64,000 bases of DNA from Clostridium simiarum (GTDB taxonomy: Bacteria; Bacillota; Clostridia; Clostridiales; Clostridiaceae). The notes under the pieces are model-generated. The model searched no databases, had not been told where the DNA came from, and was given only the letters and a program-made list of their open reading frames with translations. The DNA lies in contig NZ_JAHLQL010000001.1 of NCBI RefSeq assembly GCF_018919175.1, positions 1,116,001-1,180,000 on the forward strand, read 5' to 3'. This document shows, one piece after another, positions 8,796 through 17,338 of this stretch. Position 1 is the stretch's first letter; the number at the start of each line of letters is the position of its first letter. The position numbers and the translations under genes were made by a program.

Positions 8796-9881
8796 TCAAT
8801 GTGACCAACTATCTTCAACCAAATCTAACTGTTCTTTTTTATATTTCTTTTTTGTACCTTTCTTATATTGGGTTTTATTTTTTATGCCTTCCTTTAATTT
8901 TGCAAATTTCGCTTCCTTTTCAAGCTTTATATAGTTTTCCCACCTTTCCTTTGAAAGCTTTCCATCTTCCAGAGCCTTTTTTATAGCACATCCTGGCTCC
9001 CCTTTATGAGTACAGTCTCCAAACTTACACCTACTTATAAATTCTTCAATGTCAGCAAAAGTTGTATTAAGACCTTCTGATACATCCCACATACCAAGCT
9101 CCCTCATTCCAGGAGTATCAATTATCATTGTTCCATTTTGAAGCATAATAAGTTGTCTATGAGTTGTGGTATGACGCCCCTTACTGTCATCTTCTCTTAT
9201 ATCATTAACCTTCATAATCTCATCACCTGCAATAGCATTTACAAGCGATGACTTACCTACACCAGAGGAACCAAGAAATACAATAGTTTCAAAAGGCTTA
9301 ATATAATTTTTAAGTTCATCAAGACCTTCTCCCGTACGTGAACTTACTGCAAATACTGGAATCTCTAAATCTAATTCCTCAATTTTTTCTACATATTCAT
9401 TAGGGTTACTACATAAATCTACCTTTGTTAAGATAATTACAGCTATGGCTCCACTTTGAGAAGCCGCCGTTAAATATCTTTCTATCCTCTTAATATTAAA
9501 ATCATGATTAAGGGATGTCATAATAAAAACGTAATCAAAGTTAGTTGCCACCACCTGCTCTGTTTCATAAAACGAATCCATTCGTGAAAATTTACTTTTT
9601 CTCTCTAGAACCTTATAGATTATATCTTCCCCATAAGGATTTCCTTTTACTAAAACAAAATCCCCTACAGCAGGGTATACATTATTAATCTCACCATTAT
9701 AAAATAAAGAACCCTTCAATTTAGCAGTTTTTTCCCCAAACTCTGTTACAATCTTATATTGTTCCTTATGAACTTCTATAATCCTTGCCGGCATTAAATC
9801 TTTATAGTTTAAACTAAGCGTTTCTATTTGACTTTGATAAAATTCTGTATATCCATAGCTTTCAATTTTTTTATTATTCAT
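8796..9881 (-). CDS. rsgA: Ribosome small-subunit-dependent GTPase RsgA
   Basis: A 361-residue circularly permuted GTPase. It has an N-terminal OB-fold (to about residue 90), the G4-type motif TKVD, then G1 GSSGVGKSS, G2 GRHTTTH, G3 DTPGMRE, and a zinc-knuckle CKFGDCTHKGEPGC near residue 300. RsgA checks late 30S subunit maturation and is also a target of (p)ppGpp. This is the longer, about 340-360-residue form, with a lysine-rich tail (KKGTKKKYKKEQ). In the same frame directly after its TGA stop lies an open, equally basic 36-codon stretch ending at 8685. The start overlaps a 20-residue leader ORF, and a 375-base leader with a terminator lies upstream. Confidence 0.94.
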   Translation of the reverse strand: MNNKKIESYGYTEFYQSQIETLSLNYKDLMPARIIEVHKEQYKIVTEFGEKTAKLKGSLFYNGEINNVYPAVGDFVLVKGNPYGEDIIYKVLERKSKFSRMDSFYETEQVVATNFDYVFIMTSLNHDFNIKRIERYLTAASQSGAIAVIILTKVDLCSNPNEYVEKIEELDLEIPVFAVSSRTGEGLDELKNYIKPFETIVFLGSSGVGKSSLVNAIAGDEIMKVNDIREDDSKGRHTTTHRQLIMLQNGTMIIDTPGMRELGMWDVSEGLNTTFADIEEFISRCKFGDCTHKGEPGCAIKKALEDGKLSKERWENYIKLEKEAKFAKLKEGIKNKTQYKKGTKKKYKKEQLDLVEDSWSH

Positions 9882-9936
9882 CTAATTCCTCCATATTGTC
9901 ATAATAATTTTTAAATCTATCTCTTAATCTATTCAT
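9874..9936 (-). CDS. Leader peptide overlapping the rsgA start (20 residues)
   Basis: A short frame, ATG at 9936, begins nine bases after GGGAGAG and ends at 9874-9876, eight bases inside rsgA. The rsgA ribosome binding site (GGAGGAATTAG) lies within it, so translation of the peptide would open or restart at rsgA. The peptide is charged (MNRLRDRFKNYYDNMEELDE). It resembles in layout the leader ORF overlapping tetA at 55133-55216. It is predicted only. Confidence 0.5.
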   Translation of the reverse strand: MNRLRDRFKNYYDNMEELDE

Positions 9937-9991
9937 ACAACATCTCTCCCTTCAATATATATTTTTCATTACTAAAAATGGGCATAAAAAT

Positions 9992-10033
9992 CCCGTAGAC
10001 AATAGCCTTTTAAATTTGGCTGCTATCTACGGG
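9992..10033 (-). terminator. Attenuator-type terminator in the rsgA leader
   Basis: Arms of 16 bases (cccgtagatagcagcc / ggctattgtctacggg on the minus strand) are followed by ATTTTTATGCCCATTTTT. It lies between the rsgA promoter at 10263-10291 and the gene, with no other gene in between, so it should stop most transcripts unless an alternative fold forms. The T-rich end CGG-N-ATTTTTATGCC-N-ATTTTT is also present in the tet(P) leader. Confidence 0.7.
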
Positions 10034-10096
10034 TCACAAAAACAGATATTTTAATCTGTTACTTATCCTTAATAGGCAGTATATTATGAAAGGTTA

Positions 10097-10162
10097 TTAA
10101 TTACTGCAAAAACATAACACAAACAAAGGGTATACTACCCCTAAGGCCACGTTTTTGCCCAT
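10097..10162 (-). CDS. Possible hydrophobic leader peptide in the rsgA leader (21 residues)
   Basis: ATG at 10162, stop at 10097-10099. The peptide begins MGKNVALGVVYPLF and ends in a cysteine- and valine-rich hydrophobic run, typical of peptides that can stall a ribosome. There is no close ribosome binding site, so it would depend on re-initiation after the 10-residue ORF just upstream. The position before the terminator hairpin fits a transcription-attenuation role. Inferred. Confidence 0.4.
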   Translation of the reverse strand: MGKNVALGVVYPLFVLCFCSN

Positions 10163-10170
10163 ATTTATTT

Positions 10171-10203
10171 TTAGACTACAATCACCTTTATATTTGTATT
10201 CAC
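10171..10203 (-). CDS. Short upstream peptide of the rsgA leader (10 residues)
   Basis: GTG start at 10203, nine bases after a strong AAAGGAGAT site; encodes MNTNIKVIVV and stops at 10171-10173, eight bases before the next leader ORF. A similar nine-residue ORF (MKNINVKVL) stands at the same relative place in the tet(P) leader at 55576-55605. It is likely translated, given the site; the function is inferred as ribosome sensing. Confidence 0.5.
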   Translation of the reverse strand: MNTNIKVIVV

Positions 10204-10262
10204 TAAAAACATCTCCTTTCATAAAAAATGCTAATCTCATAATGAAAATTTTTACACTTTTT

Positions 10263-10291
10263 ATTATATTACTTTAAGAATATTTTGTCAA
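10263..10291 (-). promoter_or_regulatory. Consensus sigma-A promoter of rsgA
   Basis: On the minus strand, TTGACA (10286-10291), a 17-base spacer and TATAAT (10263-10268) match the consensus exactly. Transcription would start near 10256, giving a leader of about 375 bases before the rsgA start. Such a perfect promoter with a terminator behind it implies control after initiation. Confidence 0.8.
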
Positions 10292-10329
10292 TTTAAAAAT
10301 TCATCTAAATTCATAATAAGTATTAATTT

Positions 10330-11775
10330 TTATGAGTTTTTCCATCTTGAAGGTCTTAACATAATTAACATTGGATATATCTCAAGTCTTCCTGCTAACA
10401 TACAAAATGAAAATACTATTTTACTTAATGGTGAAAAACTACTGAAATTCCCCATAGGCCCTACCACCTTAAATCCAGGTCCTATATTACCTATAGTTGC
10501 AAACACTGAAGTGATTGTAGTTTCTAGATCCATTCCATCTATAGACACTATAATCACTGCTATTACAATAAGGACAACATATGCAAATATAAATAATCCT
10601 ACCTGAGATATAGTTTCATCATCTACTACTTTACCATCAAGCTTTACTGAATTAACCATTCTCGGATGAATTATCTTAGTTATCTCCCTTTTTATAGCTT
10701 TAAATAAAAGCACTATACGAACAGTTTTAATCCCTCCACCTGTGGAACCTGCACAGCATCCTGTAAGCATTAGTAATGCTAAAATTGATTTACTAAGGGT
10801 TGGCCAAAGATCAAAATTAGTTGTAGCATAACCTGTTGTTGTTACAATAGAGGCAACTTGGAAAGAAGACTGCCTAAAAGATTCCCCTAAAGAATTCCCA
10901 TTTAATCCTCTAATGTTAAATGCAATTATTACCATGGCTAAGAGCACCATTAAAAAATAGTATCTTACTTCTTCATTTTTAAAGGCTTGTTTTACATTTC
11001 CTGTGATAAGCTGGAAATACACAGTAAAGTTAACCCCAAAAAGTAACATAAACACAGTTATTATAACTTCTACATAAACATTATTATATGCCCCTACGCT
11101 ACTATTCATATTAGAAAACCCTCCAGTACCAGCTGTACCAAAGGCATGAACAAGAGCATCATATAGATTCATACCTGCAAATAAAAGTAATACTATTTGA
11201 ATTATGGTCATTACAAAATATATTAAATACATTATCTTAGCTGTTTGTTTTATTCTAGGAACAACCTTTCCTGGAGTTGGTCCTGGGCTTTCTGCCTTTA
11301 ATAAATGTATAGTATGTCCACCTACAGAAGGCATTAAAGCTAATGTAAATATTAAAACTCCCATACCACCTATCCAATGAGTAAAACTTCTCCAAAATAA
11401 TATTCCCTTAGGAAGGGACTGTACCTCTTGTAAAATAGTAGCTCCTGTTGTGGTAAACCCCGATACTGTCTCAAATATGCAATCTACAAAAGAAGGTATC
11501 GCTCCACTTATATAGAATGGAAGGGCTCCAAATAAGGATATAACTACCCAACAAATAGCCACAGATAAAAAACCTTCCTTAGCATAGAAGGTGTTTTTCT
11601 TAGGCTTTATGAGTGACATTGATATTCCCACAATCAGCATTATTATAATAGTTATAATAAAACTATAAGCATCCTCTCCACCATAAAATAAAGATGCAAT
11701 AAGAGGTAATATCATAACTAAAGCTTCGTATTTTATAACATTCCCTAGTACCTTAAATACTATTAGGTAATTCAT
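10330..11775 (-). CDS. TrkH/KtrB-type potassium transporter, membrane subunit
   Basis: About 481 residues from the ATG at 11775 (MNYLIVFKVLGN), preceded by GGGAGGCC; the longer frame overlaps trkA. It has about ten to twelve membrane segments in four repeated membrane-pore-membrane units. Selectivity-filter glycines are visible in SGFTTTGATIL, FGTAGTGGFS, SIVTTTGYATTN and ATIGNIGPGF. The conserved arginine region near the end (GRLEIYP) is also present. The protein forms the potassium pathway across the membrane and is gated by the TrkA-type ring encoded just upstream; only one base separates the two genes, so they are co-expressed. Confidence 0.93.
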   Translation of the reverse strand: MNYLIVFKVLGNVIKYEALVMILPLIASLFYGGEDAYSFIITIIIMLIVGISMSLIKPKKNTFYAKEGFLSVAICWVVISLFGALPFYISGAIPSFVDCIFETVSGFTTTGATILQEVQSLPKGILFWRSFTHWIGGMGVLIFTLALMPSVGGHTIHLLKAESPGPTPGKVVPRIKQTAKIMYLIYFVMTIIQIVLLLFAGMNLYDALVHAFGTAGTGGFSNMNSSVGAYNNVYVEVIITVFMLLFGVNFTVYFQLITGNVKQAFKNEEVRYYFLMVLLAMVIIAFNIRGLNGNSLGESFRQSSFQVASIVTTTGYATTNFDLWPTLSKSILALLMLTGCCAGSTGGGIKTVRIVLLFKAIKREITKIIHPRMVNSVKLDGKVVDDETISQVGLFIFAYVVLIVIAVIIVSIDGMDLETTITSVFATIGNIGPGFKVVGPMGNFSSFSPLSKIVFSFCMLAGRLEIYPMLIMLRPSRWKNS

Positions 11776-11776
11776 A

Positions 11777-13141
11777 CTAAAGGCCTCCCTCAAGAAGTAT
11801 ATCATTTATGCCCATTACATTATCTCTATCTGTTACTATAATTACATTATCATTAGCCTTAATAGTATCATTTCCTCCAGGAATTATTATATTATGATTT
11901 CTAACTATAGCTGCAATTAATACCCCTTTTTTAATTTTTATATCCTTTAAAGGTATATTTACACATCTAGTAGTTGCATTAGCCGAAAACTCTAGGGCCT
12001 CAGCCTTTTCTCCCACTATTTTATATAAGTTTTCAATAAAGTTTCCTTCTTTATTCTTAAGTCCTCTTACATATTTTATTATTTTATTAGCTGTAAGCAT
12101 TTTAGGACTTATAACACTTTCAACTCCAACCTTTTTTACTATGTTATTGTAATTTACCCTAGTTATCTTAGTGATAACATTATGTACATTGGCATTTAAA
12201 GCAAAAAGCGATGAAACAATATTTTCTTCATCTCTATCAGTTAAAGCTATAAATGCGTCAGTTTCATTTAAGTTCTCTGATTCTAAAAGCTCCTCCTCTG
12301 TTCCATCTCCATTTATAATAATTGCCTCTGGTAATAGTTCATTTAACTCCTGACACTTATTATAATTTTTCTCTATTATCTTTATTCTAGCTCCAAATTT
12401 ATTAATCAGCTTTGAAAGATAATAGCTTATCCTTCCTCCACCTATTATCATTACACTTTTAATTCTCTTTTGATATTTACCTAAATACTGTAAAAATAAT
12501 ATTATATTAGGATGATCCCCTATTACATACACTTTGTCATTACTTTGGAGCACAAAATCTCCAGTAGGTATTAATACCCTATCATCTCTTTCAACTGCAC
12601 AAAATAATACAGAGCATTTTTTCAAATTAATATCAGATATAGACTTTCCAACTATAAGATCCCCTTCTCCAAGTCTAAAGCTAACTAAATCCGCTTTACC
12701 ATTGGCAAAGTTTTCTATACTAGATACAGATGGAAATTTTATTAACTGTGCAATTTCCGTTGCTGCTTCCCTTTCTGGATTAATGATCATATCAAGCTCT
12801 AGCTCTTCCTTTAGCATTGAAAGCTCCTCAGCATACTCAGGATCTCTAATCCTTGCAATGGTATGCTTTGCTCCAAGTTTTTTCGCAGCTAAACAACAAA
12901 GGGCATTCCTCTCATCACTATTAGTAACTGCAATCATTACATCTGCAATTCTTACCTCAGCTTCCTGAAGAACATTTACTCTTGTACCGTTGCCTTTAAT
13001 ACACATTACGTCTAGGTTATCCATGGCTCTTTTAAGTGCCTCTGGATTCTTATCAATAACCGTAACATCATTTCCCTCTTTGGATAAATGTTTGGCTAAA
13101 GTATATCCAACCTTCCCTGCTCCCACAATTATAATATACAT
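11777..13141 (-). CDS. trkA: TrkA potassium-uptake regulatory protein
   Basis: A 454-residue soluble protein with two RCK units in tandem: Rossmann NAD(H)-binding motif IIVGAGKVGYTLAKHL at the N-terminus, a TrkA-C domain near residues 140-215, a second Rossmann motif MIIGGGRISYYLSKL near 230, and a final TrkA-C domain. I start at 13141 (MYIIIVG); the longer frame adds 12 residues without a better binding site. It gates the TrkH-type channel encoded directly downstream. The double-RCK length is normal for TrkA, whereas KtrA has one copy, so the pair is best called a Trk system. Confidence 0.94.
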   Translation of the reverse strand: MYIIIVGAGKVGYTLAKHLSKEGNDVTVIDKNPEALKRAMDNLDVMCIKGNGTRVNVLQEAEVRIADVMIAVTNSDERNALCCLAAKKLGAKHTIARIRDPEYAEELSMLKEELELDMIINPEREAATEIAQLIKFPSVSSIENFANGKADLVSFRLGEGDLIVGKSISDINLKKCSVLFCAVERDDRVLIPTGDFVLQSNDKVYVIGDHPNIILFLQYLGKYQKRIKSVMIIGGGRISYYLSKLINKFGARIKIIEKNYNKCQELNELLPEAIIINGDGTEEELLESENLNETDAFIALTDRDEENIVSSLFALNANVHNVITKITRVNYNNIVKKVGVESVISPKMLTANKIIKYVRGLKNKEGNFIENLYKIVGEKAEALEFSANATTRCVNIPLKDIKIKKGVLIAAIVRNHNIIIPGGNDTIKANDNVIIVTDRDNVMGINDILLEGGL

Positions 13142-13369
13142 TTTATCTTTACCTATCCTTTCATGAATGAAATGCAATTCCTATATTATACAACAATCCA
13201 TATTATAATACAATTTTTATAAAGTTGCTTAAAACATGGACAAACCTTACTTATTATGAAGTATAATTAATATAGAAAGCAAGGTCTTGCTCTAACCAAA
13301 AGGAATGTTATGAAAGAAATGTCTTCAAATCTCTTTGCGGTTTTTATAATATTGTAGAGGTGAAAATAA

Positions 13370-13555
13370 TTGAAAAAGAAATTAGATAATTTATTGTTTT
13401 TTGTTATAGGATTTATTTTTTCTCAAATATGGCGTTACTTATTAAAAGACACTAATATTCCAAGTTTTTTTAAATGGCTTATTGGTATAATCATCATTGT
13501 TTTTCTTTTTGTTTTTATTAATAAAATCAAAATTTTTAAAAATAATAAGCAGTAG
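13370..13555 (+). CDS. Small two-helix membrane protein
   Basis: A 61-residue protein starting with TTG at 13370, seven bases after GAGGTGA. Two membrane segments (residues about 7-25 and 35-53) are separated by a short polar loop and followed by a basic tail (NKIKIFKNNKQ). I do not recognise the family. It stands alone between trkA and ddl. Confidence 0.6.
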   Translation: MKKKLDNLLFFVIGFIFSQIWRYLLKDTNIPSFFKWLIGIIIIVFLFVFINKIKIFKNNKQ

Positions 13556-13743
13556 TAGAATCTTATAGATTTAAAAATAGAATTTTTAAATTAGGTTATG
13601 TTTTAGAACAATGTATATTTTAGATTTCCTTAACCCTTTTGATAACCAATTAGTTTTTTATATGTATTTCCCTGACTTTTACAAATTACTATTAATACAA
13701 CAATAACAATAATATTGCAAACAGTACATATTATTGACTTTAA

Positions 13744-13783
13744 AAGAACTTATCAAGAGTGAATGCCTCTTGAATAAGTTCTT
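13744..13783. terminator. Hairpin between the small membrane protein gene and ddl
   Basis: Arms aagaacttat-caagag and ctcttg-a-ataagttctt pair with one bulged base around a 7-base loop. It lies 34 bases beyond the end of ddl on its strand and probably ends that transcript. Confidence 0.7.
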
Positions 13784-13816
13784 CTGCCCTTGATTAGAGA
13801 ATAAATATTATAGTCT

Positions 13817-14716
13817 TTAATGGAGGGAATACTCAATTATTTTATCTAATAACTCACTGAATTCTATGCCTCTTGCTTTTGAGCTTTTAGGAATAAGACT
13901 TGAACTAGTCATTCCTGGCAATGTATTTACCTCTAATACATACGGTATCCCATTACTTACTATGATATCAATTCTACAATAGCTCCTACACCCCAAAACA
14001 TTCCAAATTTCCTTTGAGATTCTATTTACTTCCCTTTGCAAATCTTCTTCTAAAATTACAGCCCTCTCCTCTGCTCCATCCACATCATATTTAGATGAAT
14101 AATCAAAGAACTCACTATTTTTAAGTCTTATAGCTACAGTTGGAAACACCTCTCCATTTAAAACAAAAGAGAAAATCTCCTCTCCTTTAATATATTTTTC
14201 TATAATAACTTCATTATCATATTTTAATCCCTCTCTTACTGCTGGCTCTACATCACCTTCATTCTTTACAAAGAAAGTTGCCACACTAGATCCTCCATTA
14301 TTAGGTTTTATAAATACAGGATAATCAAACTCCCTTATTTTATCATAATTAATTTCATCAACAGATTTAACTGTAATCCAAGGAGCCGTATTTACTCCAA
14401 CACTTTGAATAATCCTTTTAGTTAATGCTTTATTCATGCAAACAGCACTAGCTAACACTCCACATCCACTATAAGGAATCCCCAAAGCTTCAAGTAATCC
14501 TTGAATTGTTCCATCCTCGCCAAACTTGCCATGCAAGGCTATAAAAGCAAAATCAATTCCTTTAACCTTTTCTACAACTTCACTTTTAGAATTTATTACT
14601 ATTGGTATTACTTCCTTATACTTTTCTATATTTAAATTTTTTAATACTTCTTCTCCTGATCTTAAAGATATGTCTCTTTCTGAGGATACCCCTCCCATTA
14701 TTACTCCAATTTTCAT
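13817..14716 (-). CDS. ddl: D-alanine--D-alanine ligase
   Basis: A 299-residue ATP-grasp enzyme that joins two D-alanines for peptidoglycan. Visible motifs are the N-terminal GGVSSERDISLRSG, ALHGKFGEDGTIQGLLE, the Y-x-x-S-G-C-G-V segment around residue 85 (YSGCGVLASA), VFIKPNNGGSS, ATP-grasp EKYIKGEEI, and the metal and product site EVNTLPGMTSSS. Length is normal. A GGAG site precedes the ATG. It is monocistronic between two hairpins. The tyrosine in the YSGCG segment argues for an ordinary D-Ala-D-Ala enzyme rather than a vancomycin-resistance ligase. Confidence 0.96.
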   Translation of the reverse strand: MKIGVIMGGVSSERDISLRSGEEVLKNLNIEKYKEVIPIVINSKSEVVEKVKGIDFAFIALHGKFGEDGTIQGLLEALGIPYSGCGVLASAVCMNKALTKRIIQSVGVNTAPWITVKSVDEINYDKIREFDYPVFIKPNNGGSSVATFFVKNEGDVEPAVREGLKYDNEVIIEKYIKGEEIFSFVLNGEVFPTVAIRLKNSEFFDYSSKYDVDGAEERAVILEEDLQREVNRISKEIWNVLGCRSYCRIDIIVSNGIPYVLEVNTLPGMTSSSLIPKSSKARGIEFSELLDKIIEYSLH

Positions 14717-14785
14717 TTATCAACACTCCTTAGTACTTGTTTAACTCTTAACATATTTTCATTATATGAATTCATCTTAAAATAA

Positions 14786-14833
14786 AAAAGCACCACTGCC
14801 TAAGTAATTTTTAAGGCTAATGGTCCTTTTTTA
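14786..14833. terminator. Imperfect terminator hairpin upstream of ddl
   Basis: A-rich and T-rich ends (aaaaaagcaccactgccta and ttaaggctaatggtcctttttt) pair imperfectly. It follows the small minus-strand membrane gene at 14859-14987 and most likely ends its transcript. Confidence 0.6.
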
Positions 14834-14858
14834 TTCAAGTGCTCAAAAAATTTTAATT

Positions 14859-14987
14859 TTATACTTTCAGACTTTTTATTACATCATTAATGTACTTTCT
14901 CTTAGTAAGATAATAAAATGTACCTTGAAATAAGAAGTATGCAATAATTACAAAGGTTGCATTAATAATAACTCCTTCACTTCCCAT
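14859..14987 (-). CDS. Small single-span membrane protein (42 residues)
   Basis: ATG at 14987 with GGAG seven bases before it. The peptide has an N-terminal hydrophobic helix (IINATFVIIAYFLFQGTFYY, about residues 7-26) and a basic C-terminus (TKRKYINDVIKSLKV). A terminator hairpin follows directly. Good binding site, helix and terminator together make it a likely real gene that length filters would miss. The family is unknown. Confidence 0.6.
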   Translation of the reverse strand: MGSEGVIINATFVIIAYFLFQGTFYYLTKRKYINDVIKSLKV

Positions 14988-15106
14988 ATTACAACTCCAA
15001 TTCAGTAATATCACATTTTTAAGGAATGTCCAATATATTTATGGTAAGGTCAACTTAATGGCTTTAAGCATATACTATAATATAAAAATATATGTGGAGG
15101 ACTAAA

Positions 15107-15604
15107 ATGGCAATTTTTCAAGCTTATTCTGGTACTATTATAGCAATTGATGATTTTTGGACAGAAAATGTAGAAAAAGTAGGATGTAATAAATTAATGT
15201 CTGTAACTGGTAGAGATGGAAGTATGGTAAATTTCGTGGTGAGACCATGTACTTACTTTGTAGATCATGTAACGGTGAAAGTAGGAGATACAGTAACTGG
15301 TTTTTTTGATGCAAGTGCACCCGTTCCTTTAATTTTCCCACCACAATTACAAGCCATTGTTATGACAAGAAATACACAAAATCAAAATGTGAAAGTAGAT
15401 TATTTTAACAGGCAGCTGGTAAGTAGCGATGGTATGTTAAAATTAAACATAGCTTCCTCTACTAAAATAGTATTAGAAAATAATCAAAGTTTTACTGGAA
15501 ACCTTGAAAACCGAAATTTAATTGTTATATATGGTGCTACAACAAAGAGTATACCAGCCCAAACCACACCATATAAAATTATTGTTATGTGCACGCAAGT
15601 ATAG
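15107..15604 (+). CDS. Conserved-looking hypothetical beta-rich protein
   Basis: A 165-residue protein starting at the ATG at 15107, eight bases after GGAGG; an upstream in-frame start overlaps the site. There is no signal peptide and no membrane helix. The sequence alternates short beta strands (MAIFQAYSGTIIAIDDF, VTVKVGDTVTGFFDAS, KIIVMCTQV) with prolines in the middle (APVPLIFPPQ). The pattern suggests an OB-like or other small beta barrel. I do not recognise the family and assign no function. It stands alone, followed by a terminator. Confidence 0.65.
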   Translation: MAIFQAYSGTIIAIDDFWTENVEKVGCNKLMSVTGRDGSMVNFVVRPCTYFVDHVTVKVGDTVTGFFDASAPVPLIFPPQLQAIVMTRNTQNQNVKVDYFNRQLVSSDGMLKLNIASSTKIVLENNQSFTGNLENRNLIVIYGATTKSIPAQTTPYKIIVMCTQV

Positions 15605-15658
15605 AATCATTCCCACTGTAAACCTATGATTTGTGCTCTTACTTAAGTACAGTAAATT

Positions 15659-15700
15659 GTTCAACATAAGGTTATTTTACATAATAGTCTTATGTTGAAC
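15659..15700. terminator. Bidirectional terminator hairpin
   Basis: Perfect 12-base arms (gttcaacataag / cttatgttgaac) with an 18-base loop between two convergent genes (15604 plus strand, 15735 minus strand). Confidence 0.75.
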
Positions 15701-15734
15701 TATGACTACATCAGCACATTGAATTTTATAATAG

Positions 15735-16298
15735 CTACTCTTTAATATTTTTATACCACTTATAATTTTTTTCAATTTCGTCCTTATCTTTATAAATGTT
15801 CATAACCGTCCCTAACTTAATTGCAAACTCTATAAACGCTTGTCCTGTTGAAGTTATTATATTTCCGTCTACTACAACATCCTCTTCCAATACTATTGAA
15901 TTTCTGAATAAATCTATGTAGTCAGCATCAATTTTTAACCCACTGCTGTCTCCTGTACACCTTTTATTATCTAGTATGCCATAAGCTGCTAATAGCTTTG
16001 TTCCTCCACAGATTCCTGCAATAATTTTCTTATTTTTATTCATATCTTTAATAAAATTCTTAAGAATAGAATTTTCATAAAGGTAACCTGGTTTACCTCC
16101 AGGTATTATAAACAAATCAACTTCATCAGGATTAAGTTCCTCAATTGTTTTATCCGGTACAAATTTTTGTTTTTCTTCACTTATATATATTTTATTTTCT
16201 AAAGCTACCGTAATCACATTTTGTGAAGAAAACTCTGCAGCTGCTAATACAATTTCAAATTCACAAAAACCATCATAATAAAAAATACATACATTCAT
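15735..16298 (-). CDS. DJ-1/PfpI-family protein
   Basis: A 187-residue member of the class I glutamine-amidotransferase-like superfamily. The nucleophile-elbow motif IAGICGGTKLLAAYGIL has the conserved cysteine at about residue 97. FIIPGGKPG forms the loop ahead of it, and an early glutamate lies in FCEFEIVLAAAEF. Relatives include deglycase or chaperone-like DJ-1 proteins and transcription-associated ThiJ proteins; the activity cannot be told from the sequence. It lies downstream of a WYL-type regulator on the same strand, with a palindrome between them. The regulator may control it. Confidence 0.88.
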   Translation of the reverse strand: MNVCIFYYDGFCEFEIVLAAAEFSSQNVITVALENKIYISEEKQKFVPDKTIEELNPDEVDLFIIPGGKPGYLYENSILKNFIKDMNKNKKIIAGICGGTKLLAAYGILDNKRCTGDSSGLKIDADYIDLFRNSIVLEEDVVVDGNIITSTGQAFIEFAIKLGTVMNIYKDKDEIEKNYKWYKNIKE

Positions 16299-16393
16299 TT
16301 TATAACCTTCTTTCTTTTATATCTAGTGTACAAGCGAGTACACTAGATTCTCCTTTATATTTTATTTAAAGCTCTATTTTTTCATTATATAGC

Positions 16394-16425
16394 ACAATGA
16401 CTGACACCTATATGTCAGTCATTGT
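16394..16425. promoter_or_regulatory. Perfect 13-bp palindrome between the WYL and PfpI genes
   Basis: Arms acaatgactgaca / tgtcagtcattgt with a 6-base spacer. It overlaps the last codon and stop of the WYL gene and lies about 95 bases upstream of the PfpI start. There is no clear U-run on the minus side, so an operator is as plausible as a terminator. Confidence 0.5.
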
Positions 16426-17338
16426 ATCTATTATATATTTTATTTATATATTTCTTCATTTCATTTCTTAATTTCTCCGGAGCTATTACTTCACAGTCAT
16501 TACCAAAGCCTAAAATAAATTTCTTCAATCCTTCATCCCTAGGAAAGAAATCTTCAACTATATATGTTCCCTTTTCTGAAAGTTTAATTTTATCCTTTGA
16601 AAAATACTCACTTAGTTGCTCTCCTATTTTACTAGAAAATTTTAATGTGACTAGAATACTATTTTTTTCATAACCTTCACTAAATATTTTTTCTATTTCC
16701 TCTTTTGAAATTTCACTTTTTATAAAACTTTCACCTATCCTCATGTTTCTTACTCTAACAAGTTTAAATCTTCTATAGTCTTTTCTTATCCTGCAAAAGG
16801 CAATAATATACCACTGTCCTCCAGCAAATTCTATCTGAATTGGTTCCACTATTCTCTCTGAACATTCCATCTTTCTATTTATATATTCAAATTCCAATAT
16901 CTTATTATCTTCAATTGCTTTATTAATCAAGAATAAGTACTCTCTAAGTTCCTGCTCCATACTGAAATGAGACATATCAATACTAAGCTTATCATATTCT
17001 TTCTTTTCACTATTGCGCAAGGTTTCAAACTTAAGTACTATATCATTAAATTGTGGGTTGCTGCCAAATAAAAACTTTAAATTATCCATTACAGCAATCA
17101 AAGGCTCAATTTCTTTTTTATTAAAGAATAGGTTATTTAGATTATAGTTTTCCATAATATAATAGCCCCCGCCTTTTCCACCAGTAGCTGCTATAGGGAC
17201 TCCTGCTTCACTTATTTTTTCTATATCACGATATATTGTTCTTAAGGACACCTCAAAATGTTCAGCTAGTTCTCTTCCTGTTACTAAACCCTTTTGAGAA
17301 ATTATTATTAAAATTGATAAAAGTCTATCTGATCTCAT
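16415..17338 (-). CDS. HTH/WYL-domain transcriptional regulator (YafY-like)
   Basis: A 307-residue protein. An N-terminal HTH_11 domain (RLLSILIIISQKGLVTGRELAEHFEVSLRTIYRDIEKISEAG, about residues 5-47) precedes a WYL domain with FAGGQWYIIAFCRIRKDYRRFKLVRV near residues 185-210 and a WCX extension at the C-terminus. WYL regulators sense nucleic-acid or small ligands and control stress or defence genes. The only same-strand neighbour downstream is the PfpI gene. The ATG at 17338 is the only sensible start. Confidence 0.9.
   Translation of the reverse strand: MRSDRLLSILIIISQKGLVTGRELAEHFEVSLRTIYRDIEKISEAGVPIAATGGKGGGYYIMENYNLNNLFFNKKEIEPLIAVMDNLKFLFGSNPQFNDIVLKFETLRNSEKKEYDKLSIDMSHFSMEQELREYLFLINKAIEDNKILEFEYINRKMECSERIVEPIQIEFAGGQWYIIAFCRIRKDYRRFKLVRVRNMRIGESFIKSEISKEEIEKIFSEGYEKNSILVTLKFSSKIGEQLSEYFSKDKIKLSEKGTYIVEDFFPRDEGLKKFILGFGNDCEVIAPEKLRNEMKKYINKIYNRYND

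Noticed and set aside
8659..8986. Plus-strand hydrophobic frames opposite the end of rsgA
   Set aside because: They are antisense reads of the lysine-rich rsgA tail and its extension; no binding sites.
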